From assembly GCF_000003605.2 (NCBI RefSeq), contig NW_003110974.1, positions 99,392 through 120,778 of the forward strand: a DNA stretch of 21,387 nt. Reading direction: 5' to 3'. The DNA is from Saccoglossus kowalevskii. Its lineage: Eukaryota > Hemichordata > Enteropneusta > Harrimaniidae. The notes below the pieces were generated by a model. That model was not told the origin of the DNA. It saw nothing but the letters and a program-made list of their open reading frames with translations, and ran no database searches. Numbering within the stretch: position 1 is the first letter of the stretch; the number at the start of each line of letters is the position of its first letter. Position numbers and translations under genes: made by a program. Shown piece after piece: positions 1 to 10,976 of this stretch.

Positions 1-2
1 AG

Positions 3-3000
3 GAAACGTCATCAATATCAAGTGATGAAGGCATAACATTTCTCACTCGGCACCATTCCCAGCAAGACTTTCCTGCAAATCTGGTATCACATGAAGAGCA
101 AGAACAGCTCCATGGAAACCTTCCTACAGTCAATGAGCCACGTATGCCAATTGTGAAAGGACGTTTTTCCATTATGCCTACTGATCCTCTAGCTCTAGCT
201 AAGCAGTCTGCCAATGTGGACCCCACAGTAAAAAGTGTTGTTAGTGATTTAGTATCGCGGACTGCTGTTGCCATTGAAGAACAGGTAGAATATGGGGCCA
301 AATTGAAAACAAGCAAATCCGCGCCAGAAAATATTCAAAAAGGACGCTTCCAGATAACTGTTGTTGAGAATGTTCACGAGCAAAGCACTGTTGTAGAACC
401 TGAAAATGAGATAAGTCCTGTTAAAAATGAAGATAATAGTGTTTATGTACCTTCTTGTGAATCGTTGAAAGTTGACAAAGAATTAATATCATCAACTGAT
501 ACCTCACCATGTCATAGCCCAGGAAGCTCTTCTGAAGTTCCAGCTAATGTAAATGTTAAAAGTACCACTGGTTTGTCATTGCCACCAGTGCATTTAGAGA
601 ATGCTCCATTTACTGACAAGAAACCACCACTGCCACAACCTCAAAATCAGGTGAGTGTTTGCATCATTTCCGTACTAACTCATCATAACTGTACTTGTGT
701 GTTCATCTGTCAGCAGTAATTTCTTGAACATGTCTTGACCTATTCTATTCCAAACTGGTACAAGGACAAAACATATTATACTTAATAGTTTTTAGTTCCT
801 GTTTGAACAAAATCCAAAAACAGGGACTATTAATTTGGGCTTGTTACCTCCACACGTACGTATGTATGTACGGATTTCATTCAATCTTTTTACATAATAG
901 ACAATACATAATGTATTACATATGTGCGTCAAGTTACTTTATGATCCAAGCAAAAATGGATGTAAAATTTGCTATTTCTGATACCTAAACGTGTCCGTAG
1001 CAGTTCCTCGGAGATGACTTGGCCGATTTGGATCAAAGTTGGTATGATGATCATACATATTGAGTTTGTAGGTGCACGTCATTTTGTTTTCCATGATTCG
1101 AACAAATACTGGCGGCCATCTTGTTTTCATGGTACCAATGCTACTTTATCTTGAGATGACTGGGCCGATTTGGGACGGAGACTGTGTCATTAAGAATGAC
1201 TTGTATTTTTCATTAAGAATGACTTGTAAGCCTGCACACACTACAAAAGTGCAAGGCAATTTTTGTTCTCTCCCGTGTATTGCCACTGCACAACTCCCTT
1301 CTGTTACTTGCTTGCTGTATCTATTTCTTTTTTGCATGGTATAAAATTGAATTTGTTTTGTTTGATTCAGCAGAAACCAAGGCCAGATTCTGCACCCATT
1401 GTCAGTCAGGATTCTGAATTTCTTCACCTTGATCCCAATGATGAAGGTCTGCAATGCTTGCTGAAAAGGTAAGCAAACATCAATGTTCCTCTTTTTTTTC
1501 TTTTTTTTTCCTGAGCTGCTTAGTTTTTGATCACTGTCTCTCTCTCTCAATGCGATTTGATAAGTAATAGTTGTGAATAAAAAAAAAACTGCTGTTCTCT
1601 TTCTGTGAGAAAGTAATGTATTATTGTTTATTCAAGTAGGGAAATCAAAAATAAGTTGCAATTTGTGCTTTGCCGATGGCTTTAATGATACTTAACCTTT
1701 TCACCACCAGACAGCATTTTTTTTCCATGTTCTTCAATATTTCTGGAAATAACCCTAATTTTGGAGCCAACAGACAAAATTTGGGTAAATTTTTAGTTTT
1801 TACTTGGAAGATTTGTCTATTTTTGTTCGAATCTTCTGAAGGAAAGTGCAGATAAACTGGAATATTTTGTAAATTAGTGATGAAAAGAGGCAACTGGTGG
1901 TAAAAAGGTTACGCTTTTATCTCTGTTGGGGCTGTAATGCAACATATTTATTTATACAAACATGCACAAATTGCACAAGATATAAATATTTAATCAATGT
2001 ATTATTTTTGTTTCATTTTTTGAAGGCATAGAAAAGAAAAAGAAGAGCTGGAAAATAAGCACAAGAATGAGATTGAAGAATATGTGAAGAGTAGGGAAAA
2101 AGATGCATCTGGTGCTGTTAGACGTTACTCGTTACAAGTGAATGCATCTGGTGTAAATTGTAATAGAACTAGTACTGCCGCAAATCAGGCAGTTCCGGTT
2201 GCAAGGAATACTTCACCACAGCTGTTCACAGAGAAAGCGACTACTAGTAATTTACCAGCACCTTTACCAGTCAATGCCAATGATATAAGCAATGATATTC
2301 CTGCAAATGCTGCAGGTAGCAGAATACTCAGTCAAAAAACTTTACAGAGACAAGGTGAAAGTAATGTGACGCAAACTAGGATTGAAACTGGTGTGAAAGA
2401 TGGAAGTGGATTGCACTCTCACAGTGAACTTTCATTGAACACTTCAAATGGAGGAGAGCAAAATGTCCAACAAGGGGCTTCTGGAACTGTATCCAAAACT
2501 CCTCTTTTTACTGATGATTTACATAAGCTGGTGGATAATCTAACAAGGCCTAAACTACCTAATAATTCATCTGAGAAATTGAGTTTGAACCAGTTGAAGC
2601 AAAATAAACTGAAACAGGAGTGGGAAACAAATATGAAAGGAGTAAATAATGATTCTGGAGCACAAACAAAGCAAGGTATACCAAAGACTGTAAAAACTTT
2701 TAATACAAATCAAGCACAAACTTCATATATACAACAACAACAAGGAGGGGGAGTAATAGCCAGTGGCAGTCAATTGCAGTTGAGTACACAACAGCAGACA
2801 CACAAATTGCAACCTCTTGCTAAAGGCAACCACCAGAATGCAAGTACAGCAGCAGAAGCAACAGCACAAGCAGCAGAAGTACTACCACCACCACCATCGC
2901 TGCCATCAGCTAAAGCCACAGGAGGAAATAATGTACCAGCAAATGTTTTGCATCAACATGTGGTGCAGGACAGAACAGTTCCACAAGTTAATGGCCAACC

Positions 3001-3049
3001 AACCTCTGTTGCTAATCAGCCCAAGTCCACTGTTGGATCAGAAGGCTAA
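3..3049 (+). CDS. WNK: WNK-family serine/threonine kinase, C-terminal part (3 exons, 5'-partial)
   Basis: Coding exons are 3-650, 1371-1468 and 2026-3049. Donors are GTGAGT at 651 and GTAAGC at 1469; acceptors end at 1370 and 2025; intron phases are 0 and 2. The join gives one open frame of 589 residues ending in TAA at 3047-3049, and it enters from the left edge already open. Two RFx[I/V] motifs, RFSI (residues 54-57) and RFQI (115-118), are the signature by which WNK kinases dock SPAK/OSR1. A charged coiled coil spans the second splice junction (about residues 242-275, LLKR then HRKEKEELENKHKNEIEE), as in WNK C-termini. FTDDLHKLVD (residues 410-419) matches the conserved WNK C-terminal motif as I know it from vertebrate WNK1. 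The rest is low-complexity, rich in Q, S, N and T. The kinase domain is outside the window. Family membership of this kinase, a regulator of cation-chloride cotransport and cell volume, is well supported; the paralogue is not resolved. Confidence 0.87.
1011..1173. repeat. Interspersed repeat fragment with internal duplication
   Basis: A 21-base block beginning GAGATGAC and ending GGCCGATTTGG occurs at 1011-1031 and again at 1153-1173 with one mismatch, 142 bases apart. It is somewhat richer in GC and CpG than the surrounding intron, and the wording (an ATGACTTGGCCGATTTGG block followed by ATCAAAGTTGGTATGATG) resembles dispersed repeats of invertebrate genomes rather than unique intron sequence. 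I cannot name the family. Confidence 0.5.
1188..1228. repeat. 23-bp tandem duplication
   Basis: CATTAAGAATGACTTGTA occurs at 1188-1205 and 1211-1228, with TTTTT filling the 23-base period. The 18 shared bases are identical, so the duplication looks recent. It adjoins the repeat fragment at 1011-1173. Confidence 0.8.
1469..2025 (+). other. WNK intron (phase 2)
   Basis: It starts GTAAGC at 1469 and ends in a T-rich tract plus AAG at 2025. It splits the AGG arginine codon that opens the coiled coil. Contents are a T-rich stretch (about 1490-1510), a short CT microsatellite (about 1537-1549) and the piggyBac-like inverted-repeat element at 1692-1912. No gene is seen inside it. Confidence 0.85.
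1692..1912. mobile_element. piggyBac-like MITE (non-autonomous inverted-repeat element)
   Basis: The left end reads TTAA then CCTTTTCACCACCAG (1696-1710). The right end is its inverse complement with one mismatch (1894-1908), followed by TTAC (1909-1912), one base from TTAA. Terminal inverted repeats starting CC next to a TTAA duplication are the hallmark of piggyBac elements and their MITEs. The 213-bp interior has no transposase coding. The imperfect right TTAA suggests an old insertion. The superfamily call rests on the ends only. Confidence 0.6.
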
Positions 3050-4995
3050 TGACAACCTAAAAACAGCAGATACTGTTCAGTTCCAATTTAAGTGTCATTT
3101 GGCAATACTTTAAATTTTATTGAATTGGGGGTTATTTTGTATAATTTGTTACAAATTGATAGCAAGTATTTCTGGACTGACATAACCCTAACATAAAAAC
3201 ACATGTTTTTTCCCCTCTGTCTTTGCTATGTTATATAATTAAGTTTAGAAGCTGACCTAATGAAATATTGTTAATAATAATTAAGGGCAATTGTTTGATG
3301 TGGAGAAATCTGCCAATGCATTGTTTTAGTGTGCATGCCTCACAATTGTAAAATTGAGACATATAGACTAACAAACTAATATTTTAGTATTGATTGCATC
3401 AAGTTTTCACTCTTTATATCTCACTGATTATAGGAACTTGATGTCTGGTTTTTTTACCTAACAGGCAAAAAATGAAGTATTTTGCAAAGTGGGAATACCC
3501 CCCGGTAAATGACATCTTTTTTGAATCACTACTAAAATAATGCCAACTCAAAAACTTGTACCCTTAATCATTTATAGTCAAACTAAAACATTGTGTACTT
3601 TTATTTTAGAATAGTCCTTAATAATCTACGAATGTACGTGTATATAATGCACTTCAATGTTCTGTAATCTTGACTGTTTGCAATTCAGAGATATCAGTCT
3701 CAAAAATGCCCTGAAATAATTAAAAACATGAAAGACTACTACCAATGTTAATCGATTAAGATGTCTGAATTGGAACTTTTACAGTATTTAAATGTGTATT
3801 TTAAAACAAGTTGTATTGCAAGACTGCTAGATGTAATGAAAATATTTACATGTTATATTATGACAAGACATTTTTTTGAAGATTAGTTAGCTTAATGTGC
3901 CTTTTTATAATTATTATTTGGAGTTTGTCTCCTGTTGCTTAATTATAGAGCCGATTGTCTCCCGTGTACAACAACTTTTAGTCATTGTGATTGCTCTCAG
4001 ATAGTAATGCAGTAGTGTTAAAATTGTTACCTCAAGAGATTTTTCATAAAAAACACCTGTAAATAATGCGTCTGCGCGTGCTTCTATTTTCATCCTTCAT
4101 TGGCAAAAGCATATCAACTATGTTTTGTGTGTTAACAAGTTTTCCTTTTTACAAATTTGGTTGTAGACATGATATTTTTTATTCATGTGGGTGCTCTTTT
4201 AAGTTTCCTGAATATGCAAAGTTTAGATACTTGGGTGATGATACATTTCTATTGTTCACTTTAGTGTGCGCGTGTGTGAGTATACATTATGATCCTGCAT
4301 AAGTTTTTTCAGAGCATGTTTTGCCACATATGTACAGATTTTCAAAGAGGCACATGAACTTATTAAAGCAAATTATTTTGTCTACAATGTTTAAAAAATT
4401 ACTAGCCATGGCAATGATTTATTATATGCCTCATCTTAAGTTTTATTTTGTTCTCTGTGCATTTATTAGTTAGAATTCCTGTAGTTAATTTATTTACAGT
4501 TTAATTTATTTATCACTGAATTTGGATTAAGTCTCTGATAGCTGGCAGCACAACTTACAAAAGATATTACTGGTTTCATAATACTGGCAAAAAGATGTAG
4601 AATTAACAGTGTTGGTGTTATGACAGTTTGCTAACATTGAATCTCTTCTGCTGGATATAGAAATTTTTAATATTGAATTGAAAAACTACCCAAGTTCTTA
4701 ACTTTATAAGTTTTATAATTGTTTTGAGTTTATTTGATTGCAGAAATCTCAGAGAAAATATGGGATCCCAATTAATGGAGCATTCATTTAAGTTGTAATC
4801 TCTGTAAAAATGGGTTTGTAAATACAATTAATCAGCCTTTATTTGTACATGGACTCGGAGCTAATCTAATAGTTACATAGCGATACAGTAAAGCAAGGAA
4901 TTCTCAGACATCTTCTCAGAAACCCATTTTACTAATGAAAAGCATATTTTTGGTCAAACAAATTTGAAAATTGTTCAATCGTATTAACAAATAAA
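3050..4995 (+). other. Probable WNK 3' UTR
   Basis: AT-rich non-coding sequence follows the WNK stop. Poly(A) hexamers in order are ATTAAA at 4362-4367 and AATAAA at 4990-4995, with a T- and GT-containing stretch after each. AATAAA also occurs at 6441-6446 and 8050-8055, so a longer form is possible. Pumilio-type TGTANATA words lie at 3639-3646, 4058-4065 and 4817-4824. The few open frames here show no protein-like composition. The end point is a guess. Confidence 0.5.
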
Positions 4996-7569
4996 TTAAA
5001 TTAAGTTTCAATTCAGTGGCCAAGTATGGTAAAACAGCCTGGGGAGTACACTGCTTGCTTAACTGCTTCAATATATGCATTGAACGATGTACATCAATGC
5101 TGTATAATAATTGGTCTTTAGTTTGGCAGAGAAGTCAGTCAAAACAATGTTGTAAATTGGAGCAAAAGCTAGTATTTACATGGTTCAGTAGTTCCTTGCT
5201 TCACTGTTTCAAATGTAATTCTCCATTACTTCATATACCCCTAGTCATTTTGATTTTTTTTTTATACATTTCATTCAATTAAGTTTTCAATATGTCTTAA
5301 TAATAGACCAAGATTACACTACTGACACCACTGAAGTATGTGCTGTGTCGGCTGCTTCAATGTTTCAATGCTTAGTAATAATATTTCTGAATTGTGGAGT
5401 ATGTTGACTTATTATGACAGTACCATTGACATCCAGTATCAGTGGTGAAGTAATTTGCTACTTACTATAATTTTATATAATTAAATTCTCGATGTTTTGT
5501 CAGCAATTATGGGTTTTATTTACCAAATACCTATTTTTTTCTTGTGCAGCACTAAGAATTGGGAGCAGATTTTAGAAAGCTGTTGTGTATATATTTATAT
5601 ATATGTATGTCAAACTAGCTTCCATTCCTAGCCATAGCTTTTTTTCCCCCCTGTTTATTTATTTATGTAATGTCAGTACGCTTGAATACTGCACCAATCA
5701 ACGCATTTCCTATGACAGAAGTATATGTAAGCACAACCTTATTCACGTACATATGAATTCTCTTCTAATGTGTGTATTATATATGCCTTCTGTGAAATCT
5801 AGTTTGTGTTTCCAATATGTTGCAAGTCTTCCTACCAATCAACAACCAATGAATGTTATTATATACAGCAATCAAAAGTGCAACTCCAAATACACGCTTC
5901 TTTTGTGTTAATTTGTGCCAACTCTTACACAGTGCAATCTGCATTTCCATAGGTTATGCTATAAATACTTCTATGGTCATGCAGCCGTGTTTTAGTCAGT
6001 CTCTGCTATGTACTAAAGTAGTTTATCTTGATGAAAAGTGGTTGTCCTCGATTGCAGCAGTTTATATTAAGCTGTCACTGGTGACTGACTTTGAGTCAAG
6101 ATATTAGTTTGGTTCTATTCTACATTGGAAAACAAAAAGGTCAAACATTTATAGAATCTATGAATGTTTTGGCACCCGCTTCCAGTTCAAGTAACCAGAA
6201 ACTGAAGCCTACAGAGTCGCATGCGCAGACTCTTCACACCTTTTCCGCAAGGAAAATGTCAAAAAAAAATATGAATTATTTTTGCTCCAACCATGTTTTG
6301 ATTAGAAGGCTGTCAATTTGTTGTTTTTACTATGCTTTGGAGATATTGCAATGTTGGCATATTCAATATCGAATTGAAATACTGGTAAATACGTCTTAGA
6401 TGCAAAAGAGCACATTTTTGCATCACCAAAGAGAAAATGCAATAAAGCCAAATTGTTTAATTGCAGGCTAATGCAGTATTGTAAGTGTCTTTATTGAAAA
6501 CAATTGCACCACACAGTCAGCTGGCTCGCAAGTCTTCCCCCTATCTGTTTTAAAATGCAAGTTCATATAGGAATTGACTAATTCAAAACTAATGACAAAT
6601 ATATTGTTTTTATGATACAAGAAAAAAGCTAACGTACAATTAATATGCAAATTAACAATGCAGGCTATTATATCCGCATTACATATCTGTGCATGTAACA
6701 CTGGAATTAATCCATATCAGCAAAACGTTAATGAAAATGATTTATTACTGTAGTATTAATATGCATAGAAAATTATAAATATTAGTCTTCAATGCAAACA
6801 GCAAGTTTGTACATAGTTTCAATCAATATATTGTTACATTGAACATTCTAAAACAATTGTTCAAATAAGCTGATTAAAATGTACAGATAATTATCAGTCA
6901 AGTGTACAAAATTTATTCCTTTTGAAAAAAATGCATGTATCAGTTTTCAACCCATTAAAGCCAACTGGCCATTTGTGAACTATTGAAGTAAGCTACGAGA
7001 ACAGAAAGCAATAACTTGAAGCCTGGCTCCCCTAGCACGATAGTTGTTGCTATATGCCTGACACGCAGATAGTGGATGGATGTTCTCAATTTGTGGTTAC
7101 GTTAATTCTTGTCATTTTCTCTGGAACTAGGCTACTGTTCAGCAGCGTTTTTTAGACTACTGAAATGATGCCAACTCAGTTTAATAAGATTTCTGGAAAA
7201 TGTATTTGAACATTTTTTCCAGAGTGATACTGTAGTGTGAAAACTGAAGTGTTCCATGGAGATTCATGATAACTACTTATAGCTTACATGACTAATACCA
7301 AATGGAACATATTTGCTTAGTGTGTCAAGGCTTTAATTACATGTATTTGGATTTGATCACATTTCAATCGATAAAGTCACATTTTGGTGATTAATTCGGA
7401 TCAATGAAAATTAGAATTAATTTTCTTCTGTGGAAATTTACAATTTCTACATTAATGTTTTAGGGGTTAGGTATCGATGTATCAATATGTACAGATGCTG
7501 TTATCTGATATCAATCTACATAAACACAATGAAAACAGATGCGAAGATGTACACAATGAAAAAAAATGA
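4996..7569. other. Intergenic or extended 3' UTR, no gene seen
   Basis: AT-rich sequence with short chance open frames only. AATAAA lies at 6441-6446. TGTANATA words occur at 5586-5593 and 6808-6815, which would matter only if WNK transcripts run this far. Octamer-like ATGCAAAT words near 6643 resemble those in the repeat array at 13.8-14.9 kb. I see no RNA gene. Confidence 0.5.
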
Positions 7570-7745
7570 GTGTTATGTAAATTACATAATTAATATGCAC
7601 AGTTTTGTATCAAAATCTCATCAGGTCATAACAAAGTTTTATTCAAATCTAGCCAGTGACTTTTCTGATATCTTTGAAACAAGATTTGACACAAACTCGC
7701 ATTCTGACGGATGGACGGGCAGACTTCGTTACGACGTTGCCTATT
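7570..7745. repeat. Diverged interspersed repeat unit
   Basis: The order of words here is a TTAATATGCA block, then AAGTTTTATTCAAATCTAG, then TGATATCTTTG, then a run of GACGGATGGACGGGCAGAC. This order parallels the units in the intronic array at 13790-14900 (ATTATGCA, then CAAGTTTCATT, then GAGATATC, then an ACACAGACAGG-type run). The 117-residue reading frame over it is not protein-like. Confidence 0.4.
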
Positions 7746-8352
7746 TGTGCATTGCAATAACAGTAGCTATTTTTTTTAACTGAGTTGTGGCTTACAGCTT
7801 ACCGGTAGTAATATGTGTTGCTGTGTGAGTGAAGTCCTTATGGTCACGTGATACTTTACAGAAGTAGCTAACGAAAGCATTTCATATTTTTGTGTATAAA
7901 TGTCTTGAAAACAGTTGTTTACATTACCGACGATCGAACTTATTCTAAATGGTTAGGACATGTCGTTAGCTGTTAACTTTTTACCCCCACTTCAAAACCA
8001 AATATTTCCCCTGTGTCCATTGTTGCCACTCCTTTCCCGACCCTTCATGAATAAATGAAACTATAAATACCTGTTAAAGAACAGTTTCCTCTGTGATTTG
8101 AGCTAATATAAGCAATAATTTAACTTTTTGAGTACAGGTTGAACGTTTTTATTTACCCTACTAGTAGTAGTGGTTGATTAACTAAATCAGCAATACCTGT
8201 AACTATCGATTTCTCCAATGTTTATTTTAAAGTTTAATAACGCATTATTTGCCGAAATATGTAAATTGAAAGCACAGCATATACCGACGTTGTGCACTAA
8301 ATTAGTTGCAAGTGAAAAAAGGTGGTCGTAGGGTTGCAACCAGGTCTTCAGC

Positions 8353-8368
8353 GGGCGCCATCTATTGC
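8353..8368 (-). promoter_or_regulatory. CTCF-like motif
   Basis: Read on the minus strand, GCAATAGATGGCGCCC fits the CTCF core consensus at 14 of 16 positions, including the AGATGGCGC centre. It sits between the two convergent genes, a common insulator position. This is a motif match only. Confidence 0.35.
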
Positions 8369-9052
8369 AATCAAGTTTTGTCAAGCGAAGCCCGGTTACG
8401 GTACAAAATGTCAAATACTCCATCAGTTGAGAGGCTAAACCCCTTTCTGTCGGCCTCTCACTGAAGATGATTTCACTAATTTGTTACGATTTCTTGTAAC
8501 TTTAGCTTAATATTTAAGATTTAGCCTAGTACCAATCAAAATTTCCATGCACAAAGTAAAAATCCTAATGAATACAAATTTCCCCGCCAAATTGCCTTCA
8601 TGACGAATTTCCCCTCCCCTCCCCTTCCAACAGCGATAGGTTCTGCCCGTCAGATTGCTACTGCGGTACTTACTTTTATGGTACATTTTCCTCACCCTCT
8701 TGCATTTTCTTTCCGCCCGCCCACTAATGCAACCCCTTTGACAGCTTTGAATACTTCTTACTGTATGTCACCACTGTATGGTGACCGAGCAATCAATGGT
8801 GGTTAACTGGACTGGGTAGAATATTGGATCATGAAAAAAAAAGCCCACACTCTGGGTCGTTTATTTCAGTGACAATAGAAGAATCATTTGATGCCGGAAT
8901 AAAATTTGAATAATTCTTTTGGCGAATTGTTTGGCCTTGATCAGTACTCTCTCTGACAAAACCATCAATGATATCTCTGGTTGTAGTGAGACCAAACAGA
9001 GGGGTCTCTCATAATAATCAATTGTTGCCCGTTGCATGTGCTTTCCTCCAAC

Positions 9053-9082
9053 CATAGACCTTAACTCATTCTAAGGTCTATG
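9053..9082. repeat. Perfect 11-bp hairpin
   Basis: CATAGACCTTA (9053-9063) and TAAGGTCTATG (9072-9082) are exact inverse complements with an 8-base loop. It could be a transcript hairpin, a transposon end or a cruciform; nothing beside it decides which. Confidence 0.75.
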
Positions 9083-9870
9083 CTCCAACATAATACGCCT
9101 CATTGTTCTGGCCGTTAGTTTATTAATGGGAACACTACGATTAAAGGGTGGTAATTGTCGCGCTACACATGCGTGAGATGTACGGGTCTCGTATACTAGT
9201 AAACCTAATATAACCTAGCTCTCTTTCAAACAATCAGTCACCTTATGAACTAATCACCTCTTCAGGACAAAGAATCAGAGACAAGACGAACTAACATCCA
9301 TATCCAACCTACGGTTCTTGGGACAACACTAGCACTTTTTTTTAGGGTACCACACATTTTCATTCCTTTCTACCTGAAAGATCTCTCACCAGAAAGCACC
9401 AGCTATAGACTGGGTCTGATCATTGTGGGACAGAGAGTACAAACAATGATTTCTTGCCTTAGACGTATCTAATCATGTTGGATTCGGCTTATTGGGTTCA
9501 TTAGAGCCCCAGACAGGTTACCACCCTCGTCTCGGGTCCAGTTGCACAAAATCAATACAGTTTGTTATGTAGTTTAAGATGATAAGTATCAGTACATTCT
9601 TGCATTTACCATCACTATCAATTACTTATGTATGATCATCATTTCAGTGTGCAGGCATTTCTGTCGGATTTTCATTTGGCCTGTCAAAAAAGTATGCAAG
9701 GCCCTGTTTCTAGAGTTGTTTTTGTGTTTTTTATGCACTTGTCTAGTTAGGAGAGTCGATAGCTGTACCTTCAAGATTTGCTCCTGGTTCAGACTTGACC
9801 CATATTTGTTTAGATACTATATAACTTATCTAAATACTAGCTAGTGACAACATAAACTGCTTTAGCAAGT

Positions 9871-9883
9871 TTTATTGTTTATT
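9871..9883 (-). terminator. Poly(A) signal pair of the zinc-finger gene
   Basis: On the minus strand, AATAAA occurs at 9883-9878 and again at 9876-9871. These are the first AATAAA words I find downstream of the zinc-finger stop, giving a 3' UTR of about 1.1 kb. No transcript evidence is available. Confidence 0.5.
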
Positions 9884-10976
9884 TGTCACTGCCAATTACT
9901 TACACAACTGCCCATCCACCTCCCAAGATACAATCACCATCGGTACTGCAAACTGAAATTACATAATGGTACTTCCCATGATACTAGGCCACCTTTGAAA
10001 ATCTCAAACGAGGGCTAGAATTGAGTTATGCCTCAGTATAATGACATCTATTACATGTATATGTAAAGAGCAAGTAATTGGTTCTTCCATATTTCTACAG
10101 GGAAGGCTACTACGCTATGTTTGCTAGATATAATGTACACACCTATTACATAGAAGAGTTACACGGAGAAATGTTTGTATTGTTTCTACTGTAATATACA
10201 AATAATGTACAGAGACAGTAAATATAATGAACATTTCTATATTTTAAAACTATGTTAAACAACATACTTAAATTGAAAGATGATAAATATATTGTTCAAG
10301 ACTGTACTTTAAACATACTGCAAACCGATTTGCACGCTAATTTTGAAAAAAATAGTATCTAAAATACTTGTCTATATTAAATATATTATTAAAAAAAGCT
10401 GCTTTTTTAAAACAATCTTAATAAAGTACATGGTTTTAAAACGTCTTCGCAATGATAGACGATTTAAATGGTGGCAATCTAAGTAATTACAATCATTAGC
10501 AACATATTAATGGAGACAGGTGATAAACCATCAGCAACATCATCATACATATATACAGAATTGCTCAGATTTAAAGCTACATTGCCTACATCAATAAATG
10601 AATTGCCGAACAAAATAATGTGCATCAATGAGCCACTATGTGGGATCTTCAGCCCACGTGTTCAGAAACAATTGACAGAAGATTACATCTTTTGCGGTTT
10701 AAGGTCTATATAAACTGGTTTAGAATAATATGTGCATGTTATGTACATATATTGTTTATGTGAGTCAAAATGATCAAAGACAAAAAACAACATTTCATTC
10801 AAAAACTTATTTTGTGTGAGTTCACAATGAATGAAATCAGCCCAGACATTTTTTTTTGTGAGAGACATAGCTGACATGTAGTAGTTGATGCTCATAGCTT
10901 ACAGTAGTATTACAGTAGAGAAAAGTATCATTCTATACATTCAAACCAAAATAGAGAAGACAGCTTCAAATTATTT
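9871..10976 (-). other. Probable 3' UTR of the zinc-finger gene
   Basis: AT-rich, with no coding signal on either strand. Minus-strand Pumilio-type words are TGTACATA (10747-10740) and TGTATATA (10557-10550), both within 430 bases of the stop. A near-palindromic AAAAAAG/CTTTTTT stem lies near 10391-10409. Confidence 0.5.

Larger units (their letters stand above)
651..1370 (+). other. WNK intron (phase 0)
   Basis: The GT...AG boundaries restore the WNK frame exactly. Reading through the donor would add about 22 residues (VSVCIISVL...) before a stop at 717-719, so a retained-intron form would be truncated. The intron holds an interspersed repeat fragment (about 985-1185) and a short tandem duplication, described separately. 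The reading frames in it look fortuitous. Confidence 0.85.
7746..9870. other. Intergenic region between the convergent genes
   Basis: No gene is recognised on either strand. Noted sites are a GTCACGTGAT E-box at 7843-7852, AATAAA (plus) at 8050-8055, a CTCF-like motif at 8353-8368, an 8-bp stem (8428-8435 with 8453-8460, 17-base loop) and an 11-bp perfect hairpin at 9053-9082. The stretch 8870-9560 is less AT-rich and more varied than its surroundings and may be an old insertion, but I could not match it to a known element. Confidence 0.5.

Noticed and set aside
1146-1550. 134-residue minus-strand frame across a WNK exon
   Set aside because: It is antisense to a well-supported exon and its lysine run comes from an intronic T tract.
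2817-3113. Glutamine- and histidine-rich 98-residue plus-strand frame
   Set aside because: It overlaps the WNK last exon in another frame; the Q/H runs are shifted readings of the CAG- and CCA-rich WNK codons.
8861-9055. 64-residue minus-strand frame as a transposase or RT fragment
   Set aside because: No catalytic or family motif could be recognised.
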